From positions 1 through 36,855 of the forward strand of contig SVGL01000023.1 of the NCBI GenBank assembly GCA_015056325.1: DNA of 36,855 nt, read 5' to 3'. Shown here piece by piece: positions 1-9,100 of this stretch (position 1 is the first letter of the stretch; every line of letters starts with the position of its first letter). The position numbers and the translations under genes are program-made. The DNA comes from Clostridiales bacterium. Its GTDB lineage: Bacteria; Bacillota; Clostridia; Christensenellales; Aristaeellaceae. A model generated the notes under the pieces. The model worked only from the letters and a program-made list of their open reading frames with translations, did not search any database and was not told the DNA's origin.

Positions 1-1349
1 GGAACGACGTGTTCATGCAGTACAACAAGCAGAAGGACGGCACCTTCATCCCGCTGGAGAAGAAGAACGTCGATACCGGCATGGGCCTGGAGCGCACCAT
101 CTGCGTGCTGACCGGCAAGAAGACCGTGTACGAGACCGACGCCTTCACCGGCATCATCGCCAAGATCGCCGAGCTGTCCGGCAAGGGCTATGAGGACGAC
201 GAGGCCACCACCCGCGCCTTCCGCGTGGTTGCTGACCACCTGCGCACCTCCACCTTCATCCTGGGCGATGACCGCGGCGTGTCCCCCTCCAACACCGACC
301 AGGGCTACATCCTGCGCCGCCTGATCCGTCGTGCCGTCCGTTACGGCATGTCCCTGGGCATGGCCGAGGGCTTCACTGCCGAGATCGCGCAGGTCATCAT
401 CAACCAGTATAAGGATGTGTATCCCGAGCTGGATCGCAACGCCGCCTTCGTCACCGAGCAGCTCAAGCTCGAGGAAGGCCGCTTCGCCCGTACCCTCAAG
501 CAGGGCGAAAAGGAGTTCGAGAAGGTCTACAACAACACCGTGAACACCAAGGCCTTGCTGGAGTCCATCCTGTCCGCCGAGGACAAGATCGCCTTCGCCC
601 AGGAGATGGCCAAGGTGAAGAAGCTGCGTCCCTCTCCCGACATGATGCCCATCATCGAGGCTGCGAACGCCGCTGACGAGGCCGCCCTGGTTGCCGCCGT
701 GAACGCCCGTATGGCGAGCCTCAACGTGCTGGACGGCCGCAGCGCCTTCAAGCTCTACGACACCTTCGGTTTCCCGATCGAGATGACCATCGAGCTGGCC
801 GCTGAAAAGGGTCTGACCGTGGACGAGGCGGACTTCGCCGAGCGCTTCAAGCAGCATCAGGAGAAGAGCCACCAGGGCGCCGAGCAGAAGTTCAAGGGCG
901 GCCTGGCCGACCACAGCGAGCAGACTGCCAAGCTCCACACCGCCACCCACCTGCTGCACAGCGCGCTGCGCAAGGTGCTGGGCGACGAGGTTGCCCAGAA
1001 GGGCTCCAACATCACCGCTGAGCGTCTGCGCTTCGACTTCTCCTTCGGCCGCAAGATGACCGCTGAGGAAGTGGCCGAGGTCGAGCGTCTGGTGAACGTC
1101 GCCATCGAGGCGAAGGTTCCCGTCATCTGCGAGGAGATGACCGTGCCCGAGGCCAAGGAAAAGGGCGCGATCGGCCTGTTCGAAAGCAAGTACGGCGAGA
1201 AGGTCCGCACCTATAAGATGGGCGAGTACTCCTTCGAGATCTGCGGCGGCCCCCATGCCGAGAACACCGGCGACCTGGGCTCCTTCAAGATCCAGAAGGA
1301 AGAGAGCTCCTCTGCGGGCGTGCGCCGTATCAAGGCGGTTATCAAGTAA
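1..1349 (+). CDS. alaS: Alanine--tRNA ligase, short form (5' end cut by window)
   Basis: Charges tRNA-Ala with alanine and clears mischarged Ser/Gly through its editing domain; cytoplasmic. The frame is open from the window edge, so the N-terminal part of the catalytic core lies outside. Visible are the class II core and helical tRNA-binding region (GMGLERT, then the stretch around RRLIRRAVRYG), the LYDTFGFP segment, and the editing domain. That domain has the HTATH metal motif (936-950) and the CGGPH motif (1242-1256). The protein stops right after the editing domain at RRIKAVIK, so the coiled coil and C-Ala domain of the usual ~875-residue enzyme are absent. The beta-barrel that normally precedes HxxxH is also missing, since LADHSEQTAKLHTATH follows almost directly on the helical region. 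An extra stretch of about 60 residues (roughly 530-740) precedes LYDTFGFP. The catalytic motifs are intact and a terminator follows, so I read this as a compact functional enzyme, not a pseudogene. Confidence 0.95.
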   Translation, partial: NDVFMQYNKQKDGTFIPLEKKNVDTGMGLERTICVLTGKKTVYETDAFTGIIAKIAELSGKGYEDDEATTRAFRVVADHLRTSTFILGDDRGVSPSNTDQGYILRRLIRRAVRYGMSLGMAEGFTAEIAQVIINQYKDVYPELDRNAAFVTEQLKLEEGRFARTLKQGEKEFEKVYNNTVNTKALLESILSAEDKIAFAQEMAKVKKLRPSPDMMPIIEAANAADEAALVAAVNARMASLNVLDGRSAFKLYDTFGFPIEMTIELAAEKGLTVDEADFAERFKQHQEKSHQGAEQKFKGGLADHSEQTAKLHTATHLLHSALRKVLGDEVAQKGSNITAERLRFDFSFGRKMTAEEVAEVERLVNVAIEAKVPVICEEMTVPEAKEKGAIGLFESKYGEKVRTYKMGEYSFEICGGPHAENTGDLGSFKIQKEESSSAGVRRIKAVIK

Positions 1350-1370
1350 GAGAAAAGGGGCGAAGCCCCC

Positions 1371-1404
1371 TGCCCCTGTCCGATGAGGATGGGGGCGGTT
1401 TTTT
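1371..1404 (+). terminator. Rho-independent terminator after alaS
   Basis: A G/C-rich hairpin (CCCC...TCC paired with GGA...GGGG, two wobble pairs) is followed by six T residues at 1399-1404. It starts 22 bases after the alaS stop. Confidence 0.75.
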
Positions 1405-1430
1405 ACATGTTGACTGTACAGTTGCCCCCG

Positions 1431-1601
1431 CGTTCTCCCTCAGTCAGCGAGCAGGCTCGCTGCCAGCTCCCTCCCGGAGGGAGCTCTTCGTCGCCTTCCC
1501 TGCAGCGGTTCGATCAAGCAGCAAAAAAGCGATCGTGCAGCACCTAACCCTGAGCTCCCTCCGGGAGGGAGCTGTCGCCCGCAGGCGACTGAGGGAGAAC
1601 G
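1431..1601. repeat. Palindromic repeat, family A, copy 1 (171 bp)
   Basis: The ends are a perfect 15-bp inverted repeat, CGTTCTCCCTCAGTC at 1431-1445 and its complement at 1587-1601. Inside each end are two nested hairpins: GCGAGC/GCTCGC and GCTCCCTC/GAGGGAGC on the left, GAGCTCCCTC/GAGGGAGCT and GTCGCC/GGCGAC on the right. A core of about 65 bp separates the halves. This two-inverted-hairpin layout resembles a REPIN or a small MITE. Related copies occur at 6027, 17296, 35568 and 36315. With the alaS terminator and the hairpin at 1634-1667 it fills the 332-bp gap between genes; I see no gene there. Confidence 0.85.
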
Positions 1602-1633
1602 CGGCACTCGCACCACTACCTACACGCACATAG

Positions 1634-1667
1634 AAGGACGACCCTTCCACCCAGGAAAGGCCGTCCT
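1634..1667 (-). terminator. Possible terminator hairpin for the 165-aa gene
   Basis: GAGGACGGCCTTTCC and GGAAGGGTCGTCCTTC on the minus strand form a long stem just past the stop codon at 1682. The T tract is poor, so termination is only probable. Confidence 0.4.
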
Positions 1668-1681
1668 CTCACATCCCGGCA

Positions 1682-2179
1682 TCAGTCCCAGTATTCCTCC
1701 GGCGCGCCGAGATACGCCTTGTACAGGTTCAGGATCTCCAGCACGTCGTCGGTATGGTCGTTGACGCTTTCTTCCTGACGGTCCAGCAGCCACAGGTAGT
1801 ATTCCGTGATGCACTCGATCAGCGAGTAGAGAATCTCATCAAAGCACCACTTCTCCCACCGGACGGGCACGTCGGCGACGGGCATGTCGTCCTCGTCGGA
1901 CAGCTCCTCCGGGCGGGCGTCCGGCTTGAAGTAGATAATGTAGCCCATGCGCTGGTGCTGGCGGTTGACCAGGTAGTGGCGGTGCCTGAGGTCGATCCAC
2001 AGCGTCACGGGAAAGACGAAATTCGCCTCTGCCCAGGCGAAAAAGTCGCGGAAGCGCTCGCGGTATTCCTCGTCAATCTCTCGGTCAAAGCCGAAGTCGA
2101 TCTCCCGGCGCACACCGGGAACGACAGGCCAGTCGCGGTGTTTGACCTGCGCCCACACATTGTCGGGGCGGATGTTCAT
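1682..2179 (-). CDS. Hypothetical protein, 165 aa, acidic and aromatic-rich
   Basis: I do not recognise the family. The product is soluble with no signal peptide or membrane segment. It is rich in Trp, Tyr, Asp and Glu, with a predicted mixed alpha/beta N-terminal half and a helical C-terminal half (FDEILYSLIECITEYYLW). The start at 2179 (MNIRPDNV) is chosen because AAGGAGG lies 7 bases upstream; an in-frame ATG 6 bases earlier is too close to that site. It follows typA on the same strand, separated by a strong hairpin, so it may be weakly co-transcribed or have its own message. No active-site pattern is visible. Confidence 0.75.
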   Translation of the reverse strand: MNIRPDNVWAQVKHRDWPVVPGVRREIDFGFDREIDEEYRERFRDFFAWAEANFVFPVTLWIDLRHRHYLVNRQHQRMGYIIYFKPDARPEELSDEDDMPVADVPVRWEKWCFDEILYSLIECITEYYLWLLDRQEESVNDHTDDVLEILNLYKAYLGAPEEYWD

Positions 2180-2200
2180 GGTCATTCCTCCTTCATGCAC

Positions 2201-2239
2201 AACGGGAGACGCCTCCATCATGCGGATGCGTCTCCCGTT
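2201..2239 (-). terminator. 12-bp perfect hairpin between typA and the 165-aa gene
   Basis: AACGGGAGACGC at 2201-2212 pairs perfectly with 2228-2239 around a 15-base loop. It starts 7 bases past the typA stop. No T run follows on the minus strand, so it may stabilise the typA mRNA end or act as a weak attenuator rather than a classic terminator. Confidence 0.55.
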
Positions 2240-2245
2240 ACATAT

Positions 2246-4069
2246 TTACTTCTGCTCCGGCTTGCGGGCCTTCGCGCGCAGCTGATGATCCAGGATCTTC
2301 TTGCGCATGCGCAGGGACTTGGGGGTGATCTCCAGCAGCTCGTCGTCGTCGATGAACTCCAGGCACTCCTCCAGGGAGAGCGGGTGCACGGAGATCAGGC
2401 GCATCGCGTCCTCGGAGGCGGAGGCGTTGCGCATGTTGGTGACGTGCTTCTGCTTGCAGACGTTCACCGCCAGGTCCATGTTGTGGGCGTTCTGGCCGCA
2501 GATCATGCCGCCGTAGACCTCCTGGCCCGCGCCGATGAACAGCGTGCCGCGCTCCTGGGCGTAGAACAGACCGTAGGAGGTGGAGGTGCCGGTCTCGAAG
2601 CAGATCATCGCGCCCACGCTGCGGTGGGGGATGTCACCCTTGACGGGCTCGTACTTCTCAAACACGGAGGACATGATGCCTTCGCCGCGGGTGTCGGTCA
2701 TGAACTCGGAGCGGTAGCCGAAGAGGCCGCGGGAGGGAACCAGGAACTCCAGGCGCACGCGGTCCAGGCCGGACATGGATTCCAGGATGCCGCGGCGGCG
2801 GCCGATCTTCTCGATCACCGCGCCGGCGCTGGCCTGGGGCGTATCGACCACCAGGCGCTCGATGGGCTCGCATTTCACGCCGTCGATCATCTTGTAGATG
2901 ACCTGGGGCTTCGACACGGCGAACTCATAGCCCTGGCGGCGCATGTTCTCAATCAGGATGGACAAGTGCAGCTCGCCGCGGCCGCAGACCTCGAAGGCGT
3001 CGGTGGTCTCGGTGTCGTTGACGCGGAGGCTGACGTCGGTCTGCAGCTCGCGCATCAGGCGGGCGCGCAGGTGACGGCTGGTCACGTACTGGCCCTCGCG
3101 GCCGGCGAAGGGAGAATCGTTGACCTGGAAGGTCATGGTAACGGTCGGCTCGGAGATTTTCACGAAGGGGAGGCCCTCGATGCAGCTCGGGTCACAGACG
3201 GTGTCGCCGATGGAGATGTTCTCCGCGCCGGACAGGGCCACGATGTCGCCCATGGAGACCTCTCCCGCATCCACGCGGCGCAGGGCCTGGTAAGTATACA
3301 GGTTGCCCAGGCGCCACTGGGGAGAAGTGTGGCCGGTTTCCAGGTTGGTGTGGACAACGTTCATGCCCTGCTTGAATTTGCCGCGCACCACGCGGCCCAC
3401 GCCGATACGGCCCACGTACTCGGAGTAGTCGATGGTGGAGATCAGCACCTGCGCGGGGCCGTCGGGATCGCCCTCGGGCGCAGGGATGTACTTCAGGATG
3501 GACTCGAACAGGGGCTTGAGGTCAACACCGGGCTCCTCCATGTTGAGCGTGGCGGTACCCTTGCGGGCGGACACGTACAGGATGGGGTTGTCCAGGGTGG
3601 ATTCGTCGGCGTCCAGGTCGATCAGCAGGTCGAGGATTTCGCCCGTGACCTCCTCGCAGCGCTGGTCGGGGCGGTCGATCTTGTTGATGACGATCAGCAC
3701 CTTCAGCTTGAGATCCAGGGCCTTCTTCAGCACGAAACGGGTCTGGGGCATGGGGCCTTCGAAGGAGTCCACCAGCAGCAGCACGCCATCCACCATTTTG
3801 AGGACGCGCTCCACCTCGCCGCCAAAGTCCGCGTGTCCGGGGGTATCGACGATGTTGATCTTGGTGTCGCCGTAGTGCACAGCGGTGTTCTTGGCCAGGA
3901 TGGTGATGCCGCGCTCGCGCTCGATGTCGCCGGAATCCATCACGCGGTCAACAGTCTGCTGATTCTCGTGATAGGCGCCGCCCTGCTTGAGCATCTGGTC
4001 GACCAGCGTGGTCTTGCCGTGGTCAACGTGGGCAATGATGGCAATGTTGCGAATGTCTTCGCGGATCAT
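2246..4069 (-). CDS. typA: Ribosome-associated GTPase TypA/BipA
   Basis: Translational GTPase of the EF-G superfamily that binds the ribosome and helps 50S assembly and growth under stress, especially cold. The product is 607 residues, the normal family length. G1 is AHVDHGKT at residues 13-20, followed by the RGITI switch region, DTPGHADFGGEVER (G3) and NKIDRPD (G4). The C-terminal half carries the BipA-type EF-G domain III/V-like regions (GRGELHLSILIENMRRQGYE; RSEFMTDTRGEGIM) and the family tail with AHNMDLAVN. The start at 4069 (MIREDIRN) has AAGGAG 9 bases upstream; a longer open frame reaches into the repeat region at 4083-4273 but is not supported by a ribosome binding site. It lies downstream of prfC on the same strand across a stack of hairpins. 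Confidence 0.97.
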   Translation of the reverse strand: MIREDIRNIAIIAHVDHGKTTLVDQMLKQGGAYHENQQTVDRVMDSGDIERERGITILAKNTAVHYGDTKINIVDTPGHADFGGEVERVLKMVDGVLLLVDSFEGPMPQTRFVLKKALDLKLKVLIVINKIDRPDQRCEEVTGEILDLLIDLDADESTLDNPILYVSARKGTATLNMEEPGVDLKPLFESILKYIPAPEGDPDGPAQVLISTIDYSEYVGRIGVGRVVRGKFKQGMNVVHTNLETGHTSPQWRLGNLYTYQALRRVDAGEVSMGDIVALSGAENISIGDTVCDPSCIEGLPFVKISEPTVTMTFQVNDSPFAGREGQYVTSRHLRARLMRELQTDVSLRVNDTETTDAFEVCGRGELHLSILIENMRRQGYEFAVSKPQVIYKMIDGVKCEPIERLVVDTPQASAGAVIEKIGRRRGILESMSGLDRVRLEFLVPSRGLFGYRSEFMTDTRGEGIMSSVFEKYEPVKGDIPHRSVGAMICFETGTSTSYGLFYAQERGTLFIGAGQEVYGGMICGQNAHNMDLAVNVCKQKHVTNMRNASASEDAMRLISVHPLSLEECLEFIDDDELLEITPKSLRMRKKILDHQLRAKARKPEQK

Positions 4070-4082
4070 GAATAACATCTCC

Positions 4083-4273
4083 TTTACCAGAGGCGCTGCC
4101 TCTGGACTCTGCCAAAGGGCCACAGGCCCTCTGGACTCCCTTTTCCGGCCCTTTGGGCCGGGTGATAATATGCACATTGTTGTGAATGAACAGATAAAGC
4201 GCCCGCCGAAGGCGGAGATGGGATTCCAAAGGGGCATTGTCCCTTTGGCAGGGTGCAGGGACGGCGTCCCTGC
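4083..4273. repeat. Stack of five short palindromes (family C) between prfC and typA
   Basis: The intergenic space holds consecutive hairpins: CCAGAGGC...GCCTCTGG, AGGGCC...GGCCCT, CCGGCCC...GGGCCGG, CCAAAGGG...CCCTTTGG and GCAGGGAC...GTCCCTGC. A short AT-rich stretch (about 4167-4195) breaks the series. The type is a palindromic intergenic repeat of GC-rich Clostridia genomes (recognition from general knowledge, not checked). It probably attenuates or insulates transcription between the two translational GTPase genes. Confidence 0.7.
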
Positions 4274-5953
4274 TTACAGTCTGTTCGCCGTCTCCGCCAA
4301 TTCCAGGCCCTCGTTGTTCTCACAGGCCAGGCGGATCGACCACTCGTTTTCGAACAGCAGCACATCGCGGTCACGGCTGTCCTTGGCGCGGCCGGAGGTG
4401 GAGGTCAGCTTCAATTTGTCGATCTCCTTGGGGGAGTTCACCACCCAGCGCACGTAGCGGAAGGGCATGGACTCCATCACGATCTCGACCTGGTACTCGG
4501 TCTTCAGGCGGTGCTCCAGCACTTCAAACTGCAGCACGCCGACCACGCCGACCATGAACTCCTCGCGGCCGGTCTCGGTGCGGATGAAGGTCTGGATGGC
4601 GCCTTCCTCCGCCAGCTGGGTGATGCCCTTCTGGAACTGCTTGCGCTTCATGCTGTCCACGGGACGCACGCGGCTGAAGTGCTCAGGCGCGAAGACCGGG
4701 ATGTTCTCGTAGTGGAACTTGGGACCGGTGGACAGCGTATCGCCCAGCTGATAAATGCCGGGGTCAAACAGGCCGATGATGTCGCCCGCCCAGGCTTCCT
4801 CCACGGACTCACGGGCGTCCGCCATGAACTGCTGGGGCTGCTTGAGGGCCACCATCTTGTTCGTGCCGGAGTGCCAGACCTCCATGCCCTTTTCAAACGC
4901 GCCGCTCACGATGCGCATGAACGCCAGACGGTCGCGGTGGGCAGGGTTCATGTTGGCCTGAATCTTGAAGATGAAGCCGGAGAAATAGGGGTTCTCCGGG
5001 CCGATGACGCCCGCGTCGGACTGGCGGGGCAGCGGCGGATTGGTGTACTGCAGGAAGCGGTCCAGGAAGGGCTCCACGCCGAAGTTGGTGACGGCGGAGC
5101 CGAAGAACATGGGGGTCAGCTCACCCTTGCGGACCTTCTCCAGGTCGAAGGCGTCGCCGGCCTCGTCCAGCAGCATGATCTCCTCTTCCAGACGGTCGAT
5201 GTAGTGCTGATCCAGCACATGGGGCAGCGCCTCATCGCCCAGGGCAATCTCCAGCTCGTCCACGCGCTTAGAGCCATGGTCGCCGCCGGAGTACAGCGTG
5301 ATGGTCTCCGTGTCGCGGTGGTACACGCCCTGGAAGTCGCCGTCCACGCCGATGGGCCAGTTGATGGGGCAGGAACGGATGCCCAGCACCTGCTCCAGCT
5401 CCTCCATCAGGGCGAAGGGATCCTTCGCGGCGCGGTCCATCTTGTTCACGAAGGTGAAGATGGGGATGTTGCGCATGCGGCAGACCTTGAACAGCTTGAT
5501 GGTCTGGGCCTCAACGCCCTTCGCCGCGTCGATCAGCATGACGGCAGCGTCCGCGGCCACCAGCACGCGGTAGGTATCCTCGGAGAAGTCCTGATGGCCA
5601 GGGGTATCCAGGATGTTGATGCGGAAGCCCTCTTCCGGGATTTCGACGGGTTCCTCGCCGGAGCCGGGGAAGGGCTGCACCTTCGCAGGCTTATACTCAA
5701 ACTGCATGGCGGAGGAGGTGACGGAAATGCCGCGCTGCTTCTCGATCTCCATCCAGTCGGAGGTGGCGTGCTTGTCGGACTTGCGGGCCTTGACCGAGCC
5801 GGCACTGCGGATCGCGCCGCCGTAGAGCAGCAGCTTTTCGGTCAGGGTGGTCTTACCTGCGTCAGGATGGGAAATAATCGCAAATGTACGGCGCTTCTCG
5901 ACCTGCTCGTGGAGCATGTCGCGGAAGGCCTGGGTATCGGTGGTGGGGAGCAT
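4274..5953 (-). CDS. prfC: Peptide chain release factor 3 (RF3)
   Basis: GTPase that removes RF1/RF2 from the ribosome after peptide release. The product is 559 residues; E. coli RF3 is 529. G1 is SHPDAGKTT at residues 28-36, then the EKQRGISVTSS switch I, DTPGHQDFSEDTYR (G3) and NKMDR (G4). The RF3-type C-terminal domains follow (QFQKGITQLAEEGAIQ; VGVVGVLQFEVLEHRL). Between switch I and G3 there is an extra, Pro/Glu-rich insertion of about 20 residues (around PGSGEEPVEIPEEG) that the E. coli protein lacks. It explains most of the extra length. The start has AAGGAGG 6 bases upstream. It lies upstream of typA on the same strand and downstream of smc, with repeats on both sides. Confidence 0.97.
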   Translation of the reverse strand: MLPTTDTQAFRDMLHEQVEKRRTFAIISHPDAGKTTLTEKLLLYGGAIRSAGSVKARKSDKHATSDWMEIEKQRGISVTSSAMQFEYKPAKVQPFPGSGEEPVEIPEEGFRINILDTPGHQDFSEDTYRVLVAADAAVMLIDAAKGVEAQTIKLFKVCRMRNIPIFTFVNKMDRAAKDPFALMEELEQVLGIRSCPINWPIGVDGDFQGVYHRDTETITLYSGGDHGSKRVDELEIALGDEALPHVLDQHYIDRLEEEIMLLDEAGDAFDLEKVRKGELTPMFFGSAVTNFGVEPFLDRFLQYTNPPLPRQSDAGVIGPENPYFSGFIFKIQANMNPAHRDRLAFMRIVSGAFEKGMEVWHSGTNKMVALKQPQQFMADARESVEEAWAGDIIGLFDPGIYQLGDTLSTGPKFHYENIPVFAPEHFSRVRPVDSMKRKQFQKGITQLAEEGAIQTFIRTETGREEFMVGVVGVLQFEVLEHRLKTEYQVEIVMESMPFRYVRWVVNSPKEIDKLKLTSTSGRAKDSRDRDVLLFENEWSIRLACENNEGLELAETANRL

Positions 5954-6026
5954 GGGAGACCTCCTTATATCGGGTCAAAGCGATTTATTGTATAGCGGTG
6001 GGGAATGGGTTGTCAAGGGGGGGACA

Positions 6027-6147
6027 CTCCCTCAGTCAGCCTCGCGGCTGACAGCTCCCTCGAGAGGGAGCCTTTTGGTCGCGTGCCCAGTAACTAAGCC
6101 TCCCTCTCGAGGGAGGTGGCATCGCGCTTGCGCGATGACGGAGGGAG
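6027..6147. repeat. Palindromic repeat, family A, copy 2 (121 bp)
   Basis: Left end CTCCCTCAGTC (6027-6037) and right end GACGGAGGGAG (6137-6147) are inverted repeats with one mismatch. Internal hairpins are CAGCC/GGCTG and GCTCCCTCGAGAGGGAGC on the left, CCTCCCTCTCGAGGGAGG and ATCGCG/CGCGAT on the right. It sits between smc and prfC. Confidence 0.8.
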
Positions 6148-6189
6148 CCTCCTTACGGCGGCCCGACCTTAACAACACATTTCATACGA

Positions 6190-9100
6190 TCATTCCTTAT
6201 AATCCTGCAGACTCACAGACACCATCTTACTCACGCCCTGCTCCTCCATGGCCACGCCGAAGAGGGAGTTGCAGCGCTCCATGGTGCCCTTGCGGTGGGT
6301 GACGACGATGAACTGCGTACCCTCGGAGTACTCGCGTAGGTAGTCGGCGTAGTAGCCGATGTTGGCGTCATCCAGGGCGGCCTCGATCTCATCGAGGATG
6401 CAGAAGGGCGTGGGCTTCAATTTCAGCGTCGCGAAGAGGATGGCGATGGCGGTCAGCGCGCGCTCGCCGCCGGACAGCAGCGACAGCAGCTGCAGCTTCT
6501 TGCCCGGAGGCTGGGCGTTGACCTCGATGCCGCAGTTCAGCGGATCCTCCGGGTCCATCAGGAGCAGCTCCGCCTTGCCGCCGCCAAACAGGCGCGTAAA
6601 GGTTTCGGAGAAGTACCCCTGGAGCCTGGTGAAGTTGTCCACGAAGGTGACGCGCATCTGCTCCAGCAAGCGCTCGATCAGCTCCCGCAGGTCAGCCTCG
6701 GCGGCGCGCAGGTCGGCCTGCTGGCTGGTCAGATCATCCACGCGGGCCTTGGTTTCGGCGTATTCCTCCACCGCGCCCACGTTGACATTGCCCAGCGCGC
6801 GGATGGCGGCGTTCAGCTCGCCAGCCCGCTTGTCGGCCTCGCGCTCGTGGAACCCCTCCGCCTGGCGGAATTCCTCCGCGCCTGCGTAGGTCAGCTTGTA
6901 GGTATCCCAGATGCGGTTTTCGAGGTTGCGCTGCTCGGATTCGACTCTTTGGTGGGTCATCTCCAGGCGGTGCTGCTTCTCGCCGTCCCGCTTGTAGGAT
7001 TCGTGCAGGCCCTCGATATCATGCAGCAGCTCGCGCAGGCGGGTCTGGGCGGCGGTGCGCTTTTGCTCGATGGCCTGAGCGGTTTGCTCCTGCTGCTTCT
7101 GCTCCAGTTGACGCAGGGTGACGTCGTTCTCTGCCTGGGTGATGGCAGCGGCGTCCTGAGCGTCCATGTCATCCATGAGGGCGAGCTGCTCCAAGCGGCG
7201 CTCCTGTTCGCGCAGGATCTGATTGCGGTCCGCGTCGAAGTGGCTCTGGTCGCGGCGGAGGTTATCCAGCCCGTGGCGCAAATCCGCCAATTGCAGCGTG
7301 CGGGTCATGACGCGGTCGCTGGCCTCAGCGGCGGCGGCGCGGGCGGATGCCAGGGCCTTTTGCAGCTCGGCGGTGCGCTTCTCCATCGCGGCCTGATCCA
7401 TGGTCACGTCGCCCGACTGGTTGTCGATGGCGGCCAGCTGGTTCTCGATGTCCTCGAGGGCCTCGCGGAGCTGAACGGCAGCCAGCTCGGTCTGCTCGAT
7501 GCGGTCGCGATGAGCGTCCAGTGCATCGGAAGCGCTGGCGAAGCGGGCCTGCTCGCGGGTGACGGCGATCTCCTGCTGATGCACGTCTTCCAGCGCATCG
7601 GCGATGGCCTGGCGGAGCTCGGCCTTGCGCTGTTGACCCTCTGCGAGCTTCATTTTCATCGCGTCCAGGTCAGCCTTGCCCCTGCGCAGGACTTCGGTCA
7701 GCTCCTTCAGCTCGCGCTCGCGGCTGAGGAAGTTCGACACCTTCGACTGCACCGAGCCGCCGGTCATGGAGCCGCCGGAGTGCATCACGTCGCCCTCCAG
7801 GGTCACCAGGCGGAAGCTGTGCCCGCCGGCGCGCATGATCGGGATGCCGTGGTCGAGGTTGTCCGCGATGATGGTGCGGCCCAGCAGGTTTTCGATGATG
7901 CTGCGGTATTCCGGCGCGCATTGCACCAGCTCGCTGGCCACGCCGATGCAGCCGGGCATCTTCAGCACGGAGCGGGCGTTCTGGTTCAGCGTTTGCGGGC
8001 GGATGGCGCTCATGGGCAGGAAGGTCGCGCGACCGAAGCGATTCTGGCGCAGGTAGTTGATGAGCTCCTTGGCCGTTTCCTCGGTGTCGGTGACGATGTT
8101 CTGCTGTGCCGCACCCAGGGCCATGTCGATGGCGGTTTCATACTGCTGGGGGACGGTCATCAGTTGGGCCAGCACGCCCTTGACGCCCTTCATATTCCGC
8201 TGGGATGCGTACTGCACCGCGCGGCGGACGGACTGGTTGTAGCCCTCCATGTCGCGGACCATTTCGGTCAGCACGCCGTGGCGGGATGTCGCTGCCTGCA
8301 GCTTGGCGGACAGCTCCTCCGCGCGGGAACGCTGGTGATTCAGCGTCGCGTCGTGGGTGTTGAATTCGGCAACGCGCTCGGCGTGGACAGCCTGAAGCTC
8401 TTCCTGATGCTGCTGCTCCAGTTGCACCTGGCCGCGGGCCTCCTCGGCCTCGGTGACCAATTCAGCCTCCTGCTCGTGGAGTTTCTCTGCGGAAGCCTCA
8501 ATCTCGGCGAGTCGTGCCGTCATCTGACCCTGCATGGTGTTGAGGCGGGTCTGCTGGTTCTTCACGTCGGAGACGCGGTTCATCGCGCTGATGACGGCAG
8601 CCTTGTGGGCTTCGAGGGCCTCGTCGGCCTCGGTTTCCTCCGTCTGCAGGCGCTCCATGTCAGATTGCGCCTTGGCCAGCACGTCCTCGGCGGACTTGAT
8701 CAGGTTCTCCTGCGCGGCAACCTCTTCCTGGCTCGCCCCGAAGGATGCCTCCAGCTCCTTGAGTCGGGCTTCCGCGTCAGCCTGCTCGGCGGTGATGCGG
8801 TCGCGGTTCTCCTGGCGCGTGGCCTTCCGGGAACGCAGCGCGCTCAGCTGCTCCTGGCAGGCATGGACGCGCTCGGCGCATTCCATCAGCGCAGCCCGGG
8901 CGGCGGATAGTGATGCGTCCAGCTCGGCGATGTCCTCCTGGGTCGCGTCGCGCTGCAGCGTCTTGTCCGCAATGGCGGCCTCGCAGTCGGAGAGGATGGT
9001 TGAAAGCGTCATCAGCTCGCTGTCCAGCTCGGCCAGGCGGTTCTTTGCGCGGTCGGAGCGGATCAGGAACAGGTTCATGTCCAGGTGCTTGAGCTCGGCG

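Noticed and set aside
1..1349. alaS as a pseudogene because of missing C-terminal domains
   Set aside because: The frame is open, catalytic and editing motifs are intact, and a terminator follows the stop at a normal distance.
1431..1601. Possible CRISPR array from repeated palindromes
   Set aside because: Copies are dispersed, not evenly spaced, have no spacers, and no cas genes are present.
1754..4075. Long open frame on the plus strand, antisense to typA
   Set aside because: It lies wholly opposite typA, has no ribosome binding site and a skewed Val/Leu/Ala/His/Asp composition typical of the third-frame shadow of a GC-rich gene.
4253..5995. Long open frame on the plus strand, antisense to prfC
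   Set aside because: Mirror of the RF3 gene, no recognisable domain, no ribosome binding site.
6847..8910. Long plus-strand open frame opposite smc
   Set aside because: Antisense shadow of the coiled-coil coding region, same composition bias as the other shadows.
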